A stretch of 64,000 nt of DNA from Dictyobacter alpinus (GTDB lineage: Bacteria; Chloroflexota; Ktedonobacteria; Ktedonobacterales; Ktedonobacteraceae): positions 992,001-1,056,000 of the forward strand of contig NZ_BIFT01000001.1 of the NCBI RefSeq assembly GCF_003967575.1. Reading direction: 5' to 3'. Positions 1-8,613 of the stretch are shown in pieces. The notes beneath the pieces are model-generated. The model saw only the letters and a list, made by a program, of their open reading frames with translations. It made no database searches and was not told the origin of the DNA. A program made the translations under genes and the position numbers. Position 1 is the first letter of the stretch; each line of letters begins with the position of its first letter.

Positions 1-1120
1 AGAATTGGGAACGGTGGCACGGGATCCACGTTGGGCCATCGCCTTTAAATATCCCCCTATTCAGGTTGCCACCCAACTACTGGATATCCGGGTGAACGTT
101 GGTCGCACCGGTTCAATTAATCCCTGGGCGGTCCTCGAGCCTATCAACATTCGCGGCGTTACGGTGTCACGTGCCTCATTGCACAATGAGGGTGATATTC
201 AGCGCAAAGATCTGCGCATCGGCGACTGGGTATTAGTCCAACGGGCTGGCGAGGTAATTCCCCAGGTCGTAAAACCTGTCCTGGAACGAAGAAGCGGTAA
301 AGAAGAGGTCTATCGCTTACCGGACCAGTGTCCATTCTGCCAGACACCAATCATTCGCATTCCCGATCAAGCCATGGCTTATTGTCCCAATAAGGAGTGT
401 CCAGAGCGTATTCTGCAAAGTGTGATTCACTTTGTGTCTAAAGGCGCTATGGATATCGAAACTATTGGAGAAAAGATGTCTAAGCAGCTTGTCGACGCTG
501 GCTATATTAAAAGTCTCTCGGACTTCTATCACTTGACTGAAGAACAGCTTCTGGCGCTGGAAGGCGTCAAAAAGAAGAGTGCGGATAATATGCTGGCCGC
601 GATCGAGGCCAGTAAAAAACGACCATTCTGGCACATTTTGTTTGGACTTAATATTCGCTATATCGGCGAGAAGTCCGCCCAGTTGTTAGCTACGGCCTTT
701 GGCGATATAGACTCTCTGGCACACGCGAGTGCCGAAGAGATCATTAAAGTGCCCGGTGTTGGCCCTGAGATCGGTCAAAGCGTTTATAATTGGTTGCAGG
801 ATACTGATAACCTTGCACTGATTGACAGGCTACGTGCGGCTGGTCTGACGCTCAAAGAAGACAGGGTAGAGATAAACGGACCACTTACAGGACAATCGTT
901 CTTAATAACTGGCCGTTTGCAAGCGATGACACGCGCTGCTGCTGAAGAAGAGATTACCCTTCTGGGTGGAAAGATCGCGACAGGTGTGAGCAAAGCGCTC
1001 AATCACCTGATTGTCGGCGAGGATCCCGGCTCTAAATTAGCCAAAGCCCAGAAAGCGGGTGTACCCACACACGACGAAGAGTGGCTGATCGATCTACTCA
1101 AGCAACACCGTGAAGACTAA
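1..1120 (+). CDS. ligA: NAD-dependent DNA ligase, C-terminal part
   Basis: The gene enters from the left edge, so its N-terminal NMN-binding region and most of the adenylation domain are missing; the reading frame is open from base 2 and ends with TAA at 1118-1120. The 372 visible residues start at the end of the nucleotidyltransferase domain (AFKYPP, whose lysine contacts the nucleotide), then an OB fold, a four-cysteine zinc finger (C109, C112, C127, C132 counted from the TTG at base 5), a helix-hairpin-helix region and a C-terminal BRCT domain (about 290-371). This order is diagnostic of bacterial LigA, which seals nicks during replication and repair using NAD+. No internal damage is seen. 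A long hairpin follows directly. Confidence 0.97.
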   Translation, partial: ELGTVARDPRWAIAFKYPPIQVATQLLDIRVNVGRTGSINPWAVLEPINIRGVTVSRASLHNEGDIQRKDLRIGDWVLVQRAGEVIPQVVKPVLERRSGKEEVYRLPDQCPFCQTPIIRIPDQAMAYCPNKECPERILQSVIHFVSKGAMDIETIGEKMSKQLVDAGYIKSLSDFYHLTEEQLLALEGVKKKSADNMLAAIEASKKRPFWHILFGLNIRYIGEKSAQLLATAFGDIDSLAHASAEEIIKVPGVGPEIGQSVYNWLQDTDNLALIDRLRAAGLTLKEDRVEINGPLTGQSFLITGRLQAMTRAAAEEEITLLGGKIATGVSKALNHLIVGEDPGSKLAKAQKAGVPTHDEEWLIDLLKQHRED

Positions 1121-1121
1121 T

Positions 1122-1179
1122 TTAGCAGAAAGAAAAACCAGTTCACGCCGCAGTATGAACTGGTTTTTCTTTCTGCTAA
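1122..1179. terminator. Bidirectional hairpin terminator between ligA and the kinase gene
   Basis: A perfect 24-base-pair inverted repeat (1122-1145 pairs with 1156-1179, 10-base loop) lies between two convergent genes. The stem has A-rich and T-rich runs (AAAGAAAAA / TTTTTCTTT), so a T-tract is transcribed in either direction. It starts one base after the ligA stop and ends 22 bases before the kinase stop. Confidence 0.85.
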
Positions 1180-1201
1180 TTGCATCACATCAGATAGTGG
1201 C

Positions 1202-2947
1202 TTAAACTGGCAGCATACGGGAAGCAGGGAGAAAATGTAAGCCATCGGCATCTTTCCCAACCACATAAGTGCCCTTATAGTGTTTATAGATGGTGTTGCC
1301 ATTATCATCCACTTCGGTGGCGACCACAGAGACATTCACATTGTAGCTCTGATCATCCCCTTTTGAAATACTATTGAAAGTAACATCATCTTGTTTGGTC
1401 TGCTTAAATCCAGCCGCGAAGGTGTCCGGGGAATTTGCGTTTTGGTATTCTTTGTTCCAGTGGGTATAAGCTCCCTGGTAATTGGACTGATTGATATCAT
1501 CATAATAACTCTGTACAAAGGCTTTGGCACCATTAACATCCAGGACTGCCGGAGTCGTGGTCGCGGTTGACACAGGAGTTGCGGTCGGCGCGGGAGGCGT
1601 AGTCGCTGTGGGTTGTTCGACGACAGCAGTAGGCGTAGCGGGATGGACAAAGGCACTTTCAACCAGATGTGGACCAAAGATAAGTCCTACCACCACCAGA
1701 GCCAGGACTACAAATATAGTCAGAAGCCATCCTACCCAGGCCGACGAACGTCTCTTGCTCTGCTGAACTTGATGTGGATAGGGCACAAAGGCAGTATCTA
1801 CTTCTGGCGCCATATGTTGCGGCCAGGACGATGGATATGCTTGTGGAGCAGGGTATCCCTGCGCCATGTTTGACGGGGATGATGTGTGAGGACCAGACAT
1901 ACTGCCAGGCTGTATATACTGGGCCTGTATCAATCTCTGACTAACCTCAATTGGTGGCGGAGGTAGAGAGTTGGAAACTGGATAGCCCATGTTTTGTGGA
2001 TAGGAATTACCTGGGACGGAAGCAGGATTCAAAGTATAGGCGTTGGCACCAGGAAAAGAGGCCTGGGTAAGAGAAGTTGATATACCCAGGGCCAGCCGCA
2101 ATGCGTCAACCATCTCACGGGCAGATTGATAACGGGCGGCAGGATCCTTGGCCAGGGCTTTCTGCACCACAGCATCGACTGAGTAAGGGATATTGGGGTC
2201 TAATTGGGTCAGGGAGGGAGGTTGCTCATTAAGATGCATGGCAGCAATGAAAAGCGGTGAACCACCCTGGAAAGGGACGCGGCCAATCAGCATCTGAAAA
2301 AGTACGACACCGAGCTCATAGATATCAGCACGGTAATCAACCTTTCCTCCTTGCACCATCTCTGGCGCCATATAATCCGCCGAACCCAGAAATTGTCCAA
2401 CCGCCGTCAATGACGGATCAGAAAGATCGCTAACCTTTTGGTCCCGTGTGATACGGGCAATGCCAAAATCAACCAGGACCAGACGGCCATCTGCATGGAA
2501 AAGCATGTTGCCAGGCTTGATATCACGATGCACGATCTTATGCTCATGCGCATACTGTAGGGCCGAGCCAGCTTGCTCAATATATTTAAATGCCTCTAGC
2601 GGTGAGAGCCGTCCTTTATCTTCCAACAAACTACGTAAACTGCCACCTTGCAGATAAGGCATTACGAGATAGGCCAATCCGTCTTGCTCAGCATATTCAT
2701 AAATAGGCAAAATATTCACATGATCAAGCCGAGCAATCACATTAGCCTCACGGCGAAAACGCTCAAGAAATTCTTGATGCGCTTCAGTATATATGCCTGC
2801 ACCCGACCTTAAAACCTTTACGGCCACATCGCGTACCGGACGCGTCTGATGAGCAAGATAGACCATCCCCATCCCGCCTGAACCAACCAGGCGATCAAGC
2901 ACACAGGTACCAAGCTGTTTTCCGATGAGGAGATCATTACTTTCCAT
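1202..2947 (-). CDS. Membrane-anchored serine/threonine protein kinase
   Basis: This is a 581-residue Hanks-type kinase. The N-terminal catalytic domain (about 1-285) shows the glycine loop GSGGMG (22-27), the ATP-anchoring lysine K44 in VAVK, the catalytic HRDIKPGN loop (D142), DFG (160-162) and an APE-like MAPEM. A Pro/Gln/Ser-rich juxtamembrane segment leads to one membrane helix (about 405-430), then a Pro/Thr linker and a roughly 110-residue C-terminal domain that resembles small NTF2-like or DUF4878-type extracytoplasmic domains. There are no PASTA repeats. The topology suggests a cytoplasmic kinase with an outside sensor domain; the signal is unknown. It is transcribed alone, with no phosphatase or FHA gene beside it. 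Confidence 0.93.
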   Translation of the reverse strand: MESNDLLIGKQLGTCVLDRLVGSGGMGMVYLAHQTRPVRDVAVKVLRSGAGIYTEAHQEFLERFRREANVIARLDHVNILPIYEYAEQDGLAYLVMPYLQGGSLRSLLEDKGRLSPLEAFKYIEQAGSALQYAHEHKIVHRDIKPGNMLFHADGRLVLVDFGIARITRDQKVSDLSDPSLTAVGQFLGSADYMAPEMVQGGKVDYRADIYELGVVLFQMLIGRVPFQGGSPLFIAAMHLNEQPPSLTQLDPNIPYSVDAVVQKALAKDPAARYQSAREMVDALRLALGISTSLTQASFPGANAYTLNPASVPGNSYPQNMGYPVSNSLPPPPIEVSQRLIQAQYIQPGSMSGPHTSSPSNMAQGYPAPQAYPSSWPQHMAPEVDTAFVPYPHQVQQSKRRSSAWVGWLLTIFVVLALVVVGLIFGPHLVESAFVHPATPTAVVEQPTATTPPAPTATPVSTATTTPAVLDVNGAKAFVQSYYDDINQSNYQGAYTHWNKEYQNANSPDTFAAGFKQTKQDDVTFNSISKGDDQSYNVNVSVVATEVDDNGNTIYKHYKGTYVVGKDADGLHFLPASRMLPV

Positions 2948-3264
2948 GAAAAGATATTCACTTCCGTTCTTATGTTGTCTAAAGCAAACATTGAGTGATT
3001 TTCGATCTATAGTAATTCTTAAACATATACGTTCTATAGGACTGCTATTCGCTTATCTTTATATAACCAACTGCGTTATCTGCATACATCAAAGAAGGCA
3101 TGCCCGATGGTTACGAGCGTATTTTATGAGCATGGACAGGTAAATTACAGTGTCTCTTCTATTAACGAAGGAACGCATGGAAATGTATCGACGTCAGGAC
3201 ATAGTTAGTCCTGTGTGGTATGGGCCAGTGCTATATTTATACCACCGGCCCATACCATATAGAT
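2948..3264. other. Non-coding gap upstream of the kinase gene
   Basis: These 317 bases hold the 5' region of the kinase gene and the 3' region of the serine hydroxymethyltransferase gene, both on the minus strand. Apart from the hairpin at 3216-3257 I see no gene or convincing promoter. The part next to the kinase start is AT-rich. Confidence 0.5.
3216..3257 (-). terminator. Putative terminator after the serine hydroxymethyltransferase gene
   Basis: An 11-base-pair perfect inverted repeat (TGGTATGGGCC at 3216-3226, partner 3247-3257, 20-base loop) starts 8 bases beyond the minus-strand stop at 3265. A few further pairs, including G-T pairs, may lengthen the stem. There is no clear U-tract, so the role is inferred from position. 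Confidence 0.5.
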
Positions 3265-4560
3265 TTAGACGTACTGCATCTCTACATAGCGCCCACGTAG
3301 CGCGTTTACCTGTTCTTTGACAGCTTTGCCACGCACCGCTTCATGGATCAGTTGGGCCAGTTCACCCATTGCCTGCTCATCCATGCCGAAACGCGTCATC
3401 TCTGATACGCCGATACGCAGACCTGAGGGATTACGTGGATCCACATCGCCTGGCAGCATATTATAATTGACGATAATATCGCTCTCCTCAAGGCGTTTGG
3501 CCACGTCTACCCCACCACCCCACTGCGCCACATTGACTGCGATCATATGACTGCGTGTATAACCAAATTCGCGTGCCTCAACAGGGGTTCCTAACTCATC
3601 AAGACTACGGCCTAACGCCTGAGCATTACGCACAATCTGGGCCGCATATTCATGTCCATAACGCTGCATCTCACGTGTAGCTACCAACAAAGCGGGCAAT
3701 GTATGCAGATGATGGTTACTTGACGAACCAGGAAAGACACCACGATCGGCTGGTTGCCAGCATTTCTTAATTGCGGCAGGATCTGTCAGGTTGGCAAGAA
3801 TAACGCCACGCTGTGGTCCTGGAAAAGTTTTATGTGTGCTTCCCGTCAACCAGGTTGCACCCTCTTGTAATGGCGATTGAAACTGTCCACCAGCGATCAA
3901 GCCCAACACATGGGCACCATCGTAGAGCACAGGAATATCCTTCGTCTTACAGAAGGCCGCTATCTCAGTAACTGGTTCAGGAAATAGGAACAGGCTCTTG
4001 CCAAGAATTACCAGTTGAGGATTGAGCTGATCAACCAGTTCAATGGTTTTCTGTGGATCCACATGGTAGCGATCCTCGGTCAGTGGCAGATAATGCAGAT
4101 GAATAGCATGCTCACTGCCGATTTTGAGGGATTGACCACGGCTCTGAATGCGCCGTCCAAATACTCCAACCGCTCCATGGCTGATATGCCCACCCGCATC
4201 AGTTGAGTTAGCGATCACCGTATCCCCACCACGTAAGATACTCAAGGCCAGAGCAGTATTAGAGGCATTACCACTAATCGGACGCACATCTACCTGTTTG
4301 GCACCAAATAGTGTCAGCAATTCTTGCTCCGCCATACGCTCGATCTGATCGATGTAACGCGTGCCTTGATAGTAACGGTTTACCTGCTCCCCTTCATTAG
4401 GATGTCCTTCAGCGTAACGTCCCATGAAATCAGAAGTTTGTACGCGCCGTACGGCCTCGCTTGGTGTATTTTCACTGGCAATCAAGTTAATTGTTTGTTT
4501 CTGACGCCATGTCTCCTGCTGCTCAATCAGCGCTTCGATATCATGTATGTTAATTGTCAT
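3265..4560 (-). CDS. glyA: Serine hydroxymethyltransferase family protein
   Basis: This 431-residue PLP enzyme is expected to interconvert serine and glycine, passing a one-carbon unit to tetrahydrofolate. Family landmarks: NLIASEN (25-31), RYAEG (48-52), RYYQG, the GGHISHG segment, PLP-contacting D214 and H217 in YDGAH, and the Schiff-base lysine K244 in STHKTFPGPQRG. The active-site loop and the insertion in the YAEG-RYY region resemble archaeal-type enzymes more than E. coli GlyA, so a related hydroxymethyltransferase or aldolase activity is possible. The ATG start has GGGAG about 7 bases upstream. It is transcribed alone, divergently from the EF-G-like gene. Confidence 0.85.
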   Translation of the reverse strand: MTINIHDIEALIEQQETWRQKQTINLIASENTPSEAVRRVQTSDFMGRYAEGHPNEGEQVNRYYQGTRYIDQIERMAEQELLTLFGAKQVDVRPISGNASNTALALSILRGGDTVIANSTDAGGHISHGAVGVFGRRIQSRGQSLKIGSEHAIHLHYLPLTEDRYHVDPQKTIELVDQLNPQLVILGKSLFLFPEPVTEIAAFCKTKDIPVLYDGAHVLGLIAGGQFQSPLQEGATWLTGSTHKTFPGPQRGVILANLTDPAAIKKCWQPADRGVFPGSSSNHHLHTLPALLVATREMQRYGHEYAAQIVRNAQALGRSLDELGTPVEAREFGYTRSHMIAVNVAQWGGGVDVAKRLEESDIIVNYNMLPGDVDPRNPSGLRIGVSEMTRFGMDEQAMGELAQLIHEAVRGKAVKEQVNALRGRYVEMQYV

Positions 4561-4603
4561 CGTGGACTCCCTTCAGCTAACCACATAGAACAAATATGCA
4601 TTC

Positions 4604-4612
4604 AGTATAGCA
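4604..4612 (-). promoter_or_regulatory. Extended -10 promoter of the hydroxymethyltransferase gene
   Basis: On the minus strand this reads TGCTATACT, an extended -10 (TGn plus TATACT), about 45 bases before the start codon. No good -35 hexamer is seen. The identical 9-mer occurs before the minus-strand lipoprotein gene (47536-47544). Confidence 0.45.
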
Positions 4613-4890
4613 CACGCTATTTCTAAAAAATGCGGCCAAAACTCCCCCTTCTCATTAGCCGTGTCCTTGATTTATCCAGACATGTGTACAGCACATCTTT
4701 TTCGTATTCGTGTATTGCTATAAGAAATAGCATGCTATCTATGCTCCGCTGCCAGTGTACTGTTATGGGATACATCTCAGTGCCACCTGGTCGATTATAT
4801 TTAGAAAGAAGCAAAGAATAAAGTTGCCAGGAACACTATCAGGGTGTCCATTAAACCAGAATATGGTACTTTGATATGCAGTTGAACATG

Positions 4891-4920
4891 TTGCATAATT
4901 TTGATATACTAGGTCTACAC
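4891..4920 (+). promoter_or_regulatory. Promoter of the EF-G-like gene
   Basis: TTGCAT (4891-4896) and TATACT (4915-4920) are 18 bases apart, and TGA before the -10 gives an extended -10. Transcription should start near 4927, leaving a leader of about 140 bases. Confidence 0.55.
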
Positions 4921-5066
4921 CTACGAAATGAGAAGAGAGAAGCATATAGTTTTTCTCTGGACCGCAACAGCCATTCGCGTGGCCGCATCGGTGGTCTATG
5001 ATAGACCCCCCGCATTACGTCTGATTCAGGCCACTGCTGCGTAGAAACTCAGGAGGATTGGGTTTT

Positions 5067-7127
5067 ATGAAGGTTTATCAAGCGGAACATATTCGCAACG
5101 TAGCGCTCATTTCTCATGTTGGAGCAGGCAAAACTTCACTTGTTGATGCTGCCCTGTTTGATACTGGTGCAGTAACACGTCAGGGTAGAGTGGATGAGGG
5201 TACCTCTGTTGTCGATTATGATCCTGAAGAACTCAAACGACGGATGTCATTGCAGGTCAAAGTCTTGCCAGTTGAGTGGAGAGACCATAAAATCAATTTT
5301 ATTGATACCCCTGGCTACCCCGATTTTGTTGGAGAGGTAAAAGCTGGCCTGCGAGTCGCTGACGCGGCTCTGGTTGTGGTGACCGCGGAAAAAGGGGTTG
5401 AAGTAGGCACCGAACTTACCTGGCACTTTGCGGATGAACGTAATCTCCCCCGTATTGTCGTGGTCAATAAACTGGACCGTGAAAACACTTCATTTGAGCA
5501 AGCCCTGGAATCTTTGCGTTCTCAGTTCGGTCCAAAAGTGGTGGCACTCCAGATCCCCATTGGAGAACAGGCCAATTTTAGAGGCGTAATCGATCTGGCG
5601 ACGTGTAAGGGTTATACCTTTGAGGGCGGCAACAATGTACAGGAAATACCCATTCCCCCGGAATTACATGCTGATATCACACGCTATCGCGAACAATTAG
5701 TTGAGGCGGCGGTTGAGAGTGATGATGCCATCATGGAACGTTTTTTGGATGGCGAGACTCTCAGCAATGAAGAGGTGCTGTCAGTAATTAAAAAAGCCAC
5801 TTGCACGGGCGCTATCGTGCCTGTCCTCTGCAGTTCTGCCAACAAAAATATTGGTATACAGACACTTCTTGATACTCTTGTCGATTATATGCCCAGTCCG
5901 CTGGATGCCATGGCTGAGGATGCAAAGTCCTTTAATGATTCAGTCTCTGCATTTATCTTTAAAACCGCGGGGGCACAGGTAGGAACCATTTCTTCCTTCC
6001 GCGTTTTTAGTGGAACGCTTAAGTCAGATATGCATCTCCAGAATATGCAATCAGGCTCCGATGAACGCATGAGCCAGTTGGTAATCCAACATGGTAAAAC
6101 GCAGGAACCGGCAACAGAGATTCCCGCCGGCGATTTTGGCGCAGTTGCCAAGCTTTCAGCAAGCCACACTGGCGATACACTGACCAATAGTAAAGAGGCA
6201 TCAACCCCACTGGATCCAATCAAGTTACCAGAGCCTTGCTATACGGTCGCGATTCTGGCACGTAACCAGGCAGATCTAGATAAGATGAGCAATGCGCTGG
6301 CCCGCATTGTGGAAGAAGATCGCACGATCCGCGTCTCACGCGATCCTGAAACCGCTGAGATGCTGCTTTCCGGTATGGGCGAAACACATATCCAGATAGT
6401 GGTTGAAGGCATTAAACGCAAGTACGCAGTAGATCTCTTGACACAGGACCAGCGGATCTCGTATCGCGAGACGATTCGTAAAAAAGTACGCGCCAATGGT
6501 CGCCATAAACGGCAGAGCGGAGGACATGGACAGTTTGGAGATGTCTGGCTGGAGGTGGAGCCGCTGCCACGAGATAGCGATAAAACCTTTGTCTTTGAAG
6601 ATAAAATTGTTGGTGGCGTTGTACCTGGACAGTTTATTCCCGGTGTCGAGAAAGGTATCCGTGAATCATTGAAACGCGGTTTCATTTCTGGACATCCAAT
6701 GGTCTATGTGAAGGTGGCCCTTGTGGATGGCAAATATCATCCAGTGGACTCCTCAGCACAATCTTTTGAGGTTGCGGCTTCGATGGGCATGCAGGAGGCG
6801 GTACCACAGGCCAATCCAGTTCTGCTAGAGCCAATCATGAATGTGACAATTGAAGTACCGGAGCAGAACATGGGTGATGTCATGAGTGATATCAATACCA
6901 AGCGTGGACATGTAATGGGTATGGAGTCACTGGAAGATGGACGCCAGCGGATCACGGCCGCTGTCCCACAAGCGGAAATGCTCCATTATGCGACCGATCT
7001 ACGCTCAATCACCCAGGGGCGTGGCACGTTTAGCATGGAGTTCTCACAGTATTCTGAAGTACCAGCTAACGTCCAACAGGACATTATTAGCGTGCGTAAA
7101 AAACAGGAAGAGGCCGCCCACAAGTAG
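5067..7127 (+). CDS. EF-G-like translational GTPase (EF-G2 type)
   Basis: This 686-residue protein has the five-domain EF-G layout. G1 reads SHVGAGKTSL, G3 DTPGYPDF and G4 NKLD; the C-terminal half contains the domain IV stretch RQSGGHGQFGDVWLEVEP and the EF-G C-terminal fold. The G1 sequence and the early VDEGTSVVDYDPEE segment match the EF-G-like (FusA2) branch rather than canonical EF-G (AHIDAGKTT). Its job may be a specialised or stress role in elongation or ribosome handling rather than routine translocation; the canonical fusA is expected elsewhere in the genome. The ATG at 5067 is preferred over an in-frame TTG at 5058 because AGGAGG (5051-5056) is correctly spaced only for the ATG. 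Confidence 0.9.
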   Translation: MKVYQAEHIRNVALISHVGAGKTSLVDAALFDTGAVTRQGRVDEGTSVVDYDPEELKRRMSLQVKVLPVEWRDHKINFIDTPGYPDFVGEVKAGLRVADAALVVVTAEKGVEVGTELTWHFADERNLPRIVVVNKLDRENTSFEQALESLRSQFGPKVVALQIPIGEQANFRGVIDLATCKGYTFEGGNNVQEIPIPPELHADITRYREQLVEAAVESDDAIMERFLDGETLSNEEVLSVIKKATCTGAIVPVLCSSANKNIGIQTLLDTLVDYMPSPLDAMAEDAKSFNDSVSAFIFKTAGAQVGTISSFRVFSGTLKSDMHLQNMQSGSDERMSQLVIQHGKTQEPATEIPAGDFGAVAKLSASHTGDTLTNSKEASTPLDPIKLPEPCYTVAILARNQADLDKMSNALARIVEEDRTIRVSRDPETAEMLLSGMGETHIQIVVEGIKRKYAVDLLTQDQRISYRETIRKKVRANGRHKRQSGGHGQFGDVWLEVEPLPRDSDKTFVFEDKIVGGVVPGQFIPGVEKGIRESLKRGFISGHPMVYVKVALVDGKYHPVDSSAQSFEVAASMGMQEAVPQANPVLLEPIMNVTIEVPEQNMGDVMSDINTKRGHVMGMESLEDGRQRITAAVPQAEMLHYATDLRSITQGRGTFSMEFSQYSEVPANVQQDIISVRKKQEEAAHK

Positions 7128-7142
7128 GTTTGTGACCACAAA

Positions 7143-7177
7143 ACAGAGCGCCATTCAACTGCTGGATGGCGCTCTGT
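7143..7177. terminator. Bidirectional terminator between the EF-G-like and MFS genes
   Basis: A perfect 12-base-pair stem (ACAGAGCGCCAT at 7143-7154 with 7166-7177, 11-base loop) lies between convergent genes, preceded by an A-run and followed by a T-rich stretch, so it can act on both strands. Confidence 0.75.
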
Positions 7178-7198
7178 GTATTTCTATATGTTTTGATT

Positions 7199-8452
7199 TT
7201 AATTTCTTGCCTGTAGCTGCTGGTTCAACTTATGGGTATTCAAGGCATAAAAGCCCAGGGCAATCACGAGCATCAAGGATGCAACGGCACAGACACCATT
7301 CCAACCAGCGAGGCTCCACCCCAAGGTGCCAAGCAATGATCCTAGCGAGCCACCCACAAAGTACACAAACATATACACCGTATTCAGGCGATTACGTGCC
7401 TCGGGTCGCATACTATAGATGCGTGTCTGGCTTGAAATCTGATTGGCCTGGGTACCTAGATCCAGCAATATTGTGCCGATGATCAAACCAAATAGCCATT
7501 GACCAGTAAACCACATAAAGACAAAAGAGAGCAGCACGATAAGTAAGGCCAGGCCATTGGCTACCCGTGGATCACGTCGATCAGCGAATCTTCCCACAAA
7601 GGATGCTGCCAGTGCTCCCGCTACGCCTACCAGACCGAATAAACCCGCGACTTCACTCCCAAAATGATAGGGAGGCGTTGCCAGAAAAAATGAGAGTGAG
7701 ACCCAGAATGCACTGAAGGCAGCAAAGGCCATGGCTCCAAAGAGCATAACCTCTCGCAACACCGGTTCTTCCCGTACCAATCCCCACAACGATTGCATTA
7801 AGCGCGGATAGCTCATATCGCCCTTCTGCTCATGATCTTGTGGCAATAAAAAGCGCATCAAGATTGCCAGCAATACCATTATGGCGGCTGCAATCCAATA
7901 CATCGCGCGCCAGCCTAATTGGGCCGCGATCAGACCACTGATTGTGCGTGCCAGTAAAATACCAATCAGCAAACCACTCATCACCGTTCCAACTACCCGC
8001 CCACGCTCCTTAGCCGATGCCAGACTGGCGGCGTAAGGAATAATTAATTGCGGCACCACGGTAGTCACACCCACCAGGAAACTTGCGACGGTCACCAGCA
8101 TAATTGATGGGGCTGCGGCCATAAAAACTAATGCCAGTGTCACCGCGGCCAACATTCCTACGATCAATGTGCGCTGGTTATATTTATCACCCAGCGGAAT
8201 GATAAACAATAATCCACATGCATACCCAACCTGTCCCATCGTCGCAATAAAACCCATTTGATTGGCTGAGACCGAAAACTCTTGTCCCATAACTGCTAAC
8301 AACGGTTGTATATAATATAGATTAGCTACTGAAAGAGCACAGGCGATCGCCATAATCAAAACCAGGCGTTTATCCAGCCTGGCAGGCGCTTCATCATGCC
8401 GCTCTTCAACAGCGCGCATCTGCTCTAGCGTTTGTATTCGTTCACTATTCAA
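7199..8452 (-). CDS. Major facilitator superfamily transporter
   Basis: This 417-residue protein is predicted to have 12 membrane helices in two halves. ANLYYIQPLLA in helix 1 and the loop GDKYNQRTL between helices 2 and 3 fit a drug/proton antiporter-like branch related to E. coli YgaY. The second half has a matching GRFADRRDPR loop. It probably exports a small molecule using the proton gradient, but the substrate cannot be told from sequence. The start is a TTG preceded by GGAAGG at good spacing; an in-frame ATG 11 codons later has a poorer ribosome site. It is transcribed alone, converging on the EF-G-like gene. Confidence 0.88.
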   Translation of the reverse strand: MNSERIQTLEQMRAVEERHDEAPARLDKRLVLIMAIACALSVANLYYIQPLLAVMGQEFSVSANQMGFIATMGQVGYACGLLFIIPLGDKYNQRTLIVGMLAAVTLALVFMAAAPSIMLVTVASFLVGVTTVVPQLIIPYAASLASAKERGRVVGTVMSGLLIGILLARTISGLIAAQLGWRAMYWIAAAIMVLLAILMRFLLPQDHEQKGDMSYPRLMQSLWGLVREEPVLREVMLFGAMAFAAFSAFWVSLSFFLATPPYHFGSEVAGLFGLVGVAGALAASFVGRFADRRDPRVANGLALLIVLLSFVFMWFTGQWLFGLIIGTILLDLGTQANQISSQTRIYSMRPEARNRLNTVYMFVYFVGGSLGSLLGTLGWSLAGWNGVCAVASLMLVIALGFYALNTHKLNQQLQARN

Positions 8453-8613
8453 TGAGTCAGTCCTTCCAAATAATCCACACCATATCCATCAATTTGTCTA
8501 AACAAATAAGGACCGTTGTTTTATTGCATCCAACCAGAGGGAGGCGGCATAAAAATATCACCAGCCGCCTGCTAAAGCGACTGGTGATCAGGTCGATAAC
8601 TGAATACAGGATA

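Larger units (their letters stand above)
4561..5066. other. Divergent promoter region between the hydroxymethyltransferase and EF-G-like genes
   Basis: About 500 bases without a gene separate two divergent genes. They contain a minus-strand extended -10 element (4604-4612), a plus-strand promoter (4891-4920), and a plus-strand leader of about 140 bases that can fold: GTGGCC near 4979 with GGCCAC near 5028, and an inner GGTCTATGATAGACC hairpin. No small gene is supported. Confidence 0.55.

Noticed and set aside
6239..6685. Minus-strand 148-codon frame inside the EF-G-like gene
   Set aside because: It is fully antisense to conserved EF-G domains and has Ser/Arg-rich composition typical of shadow frames.
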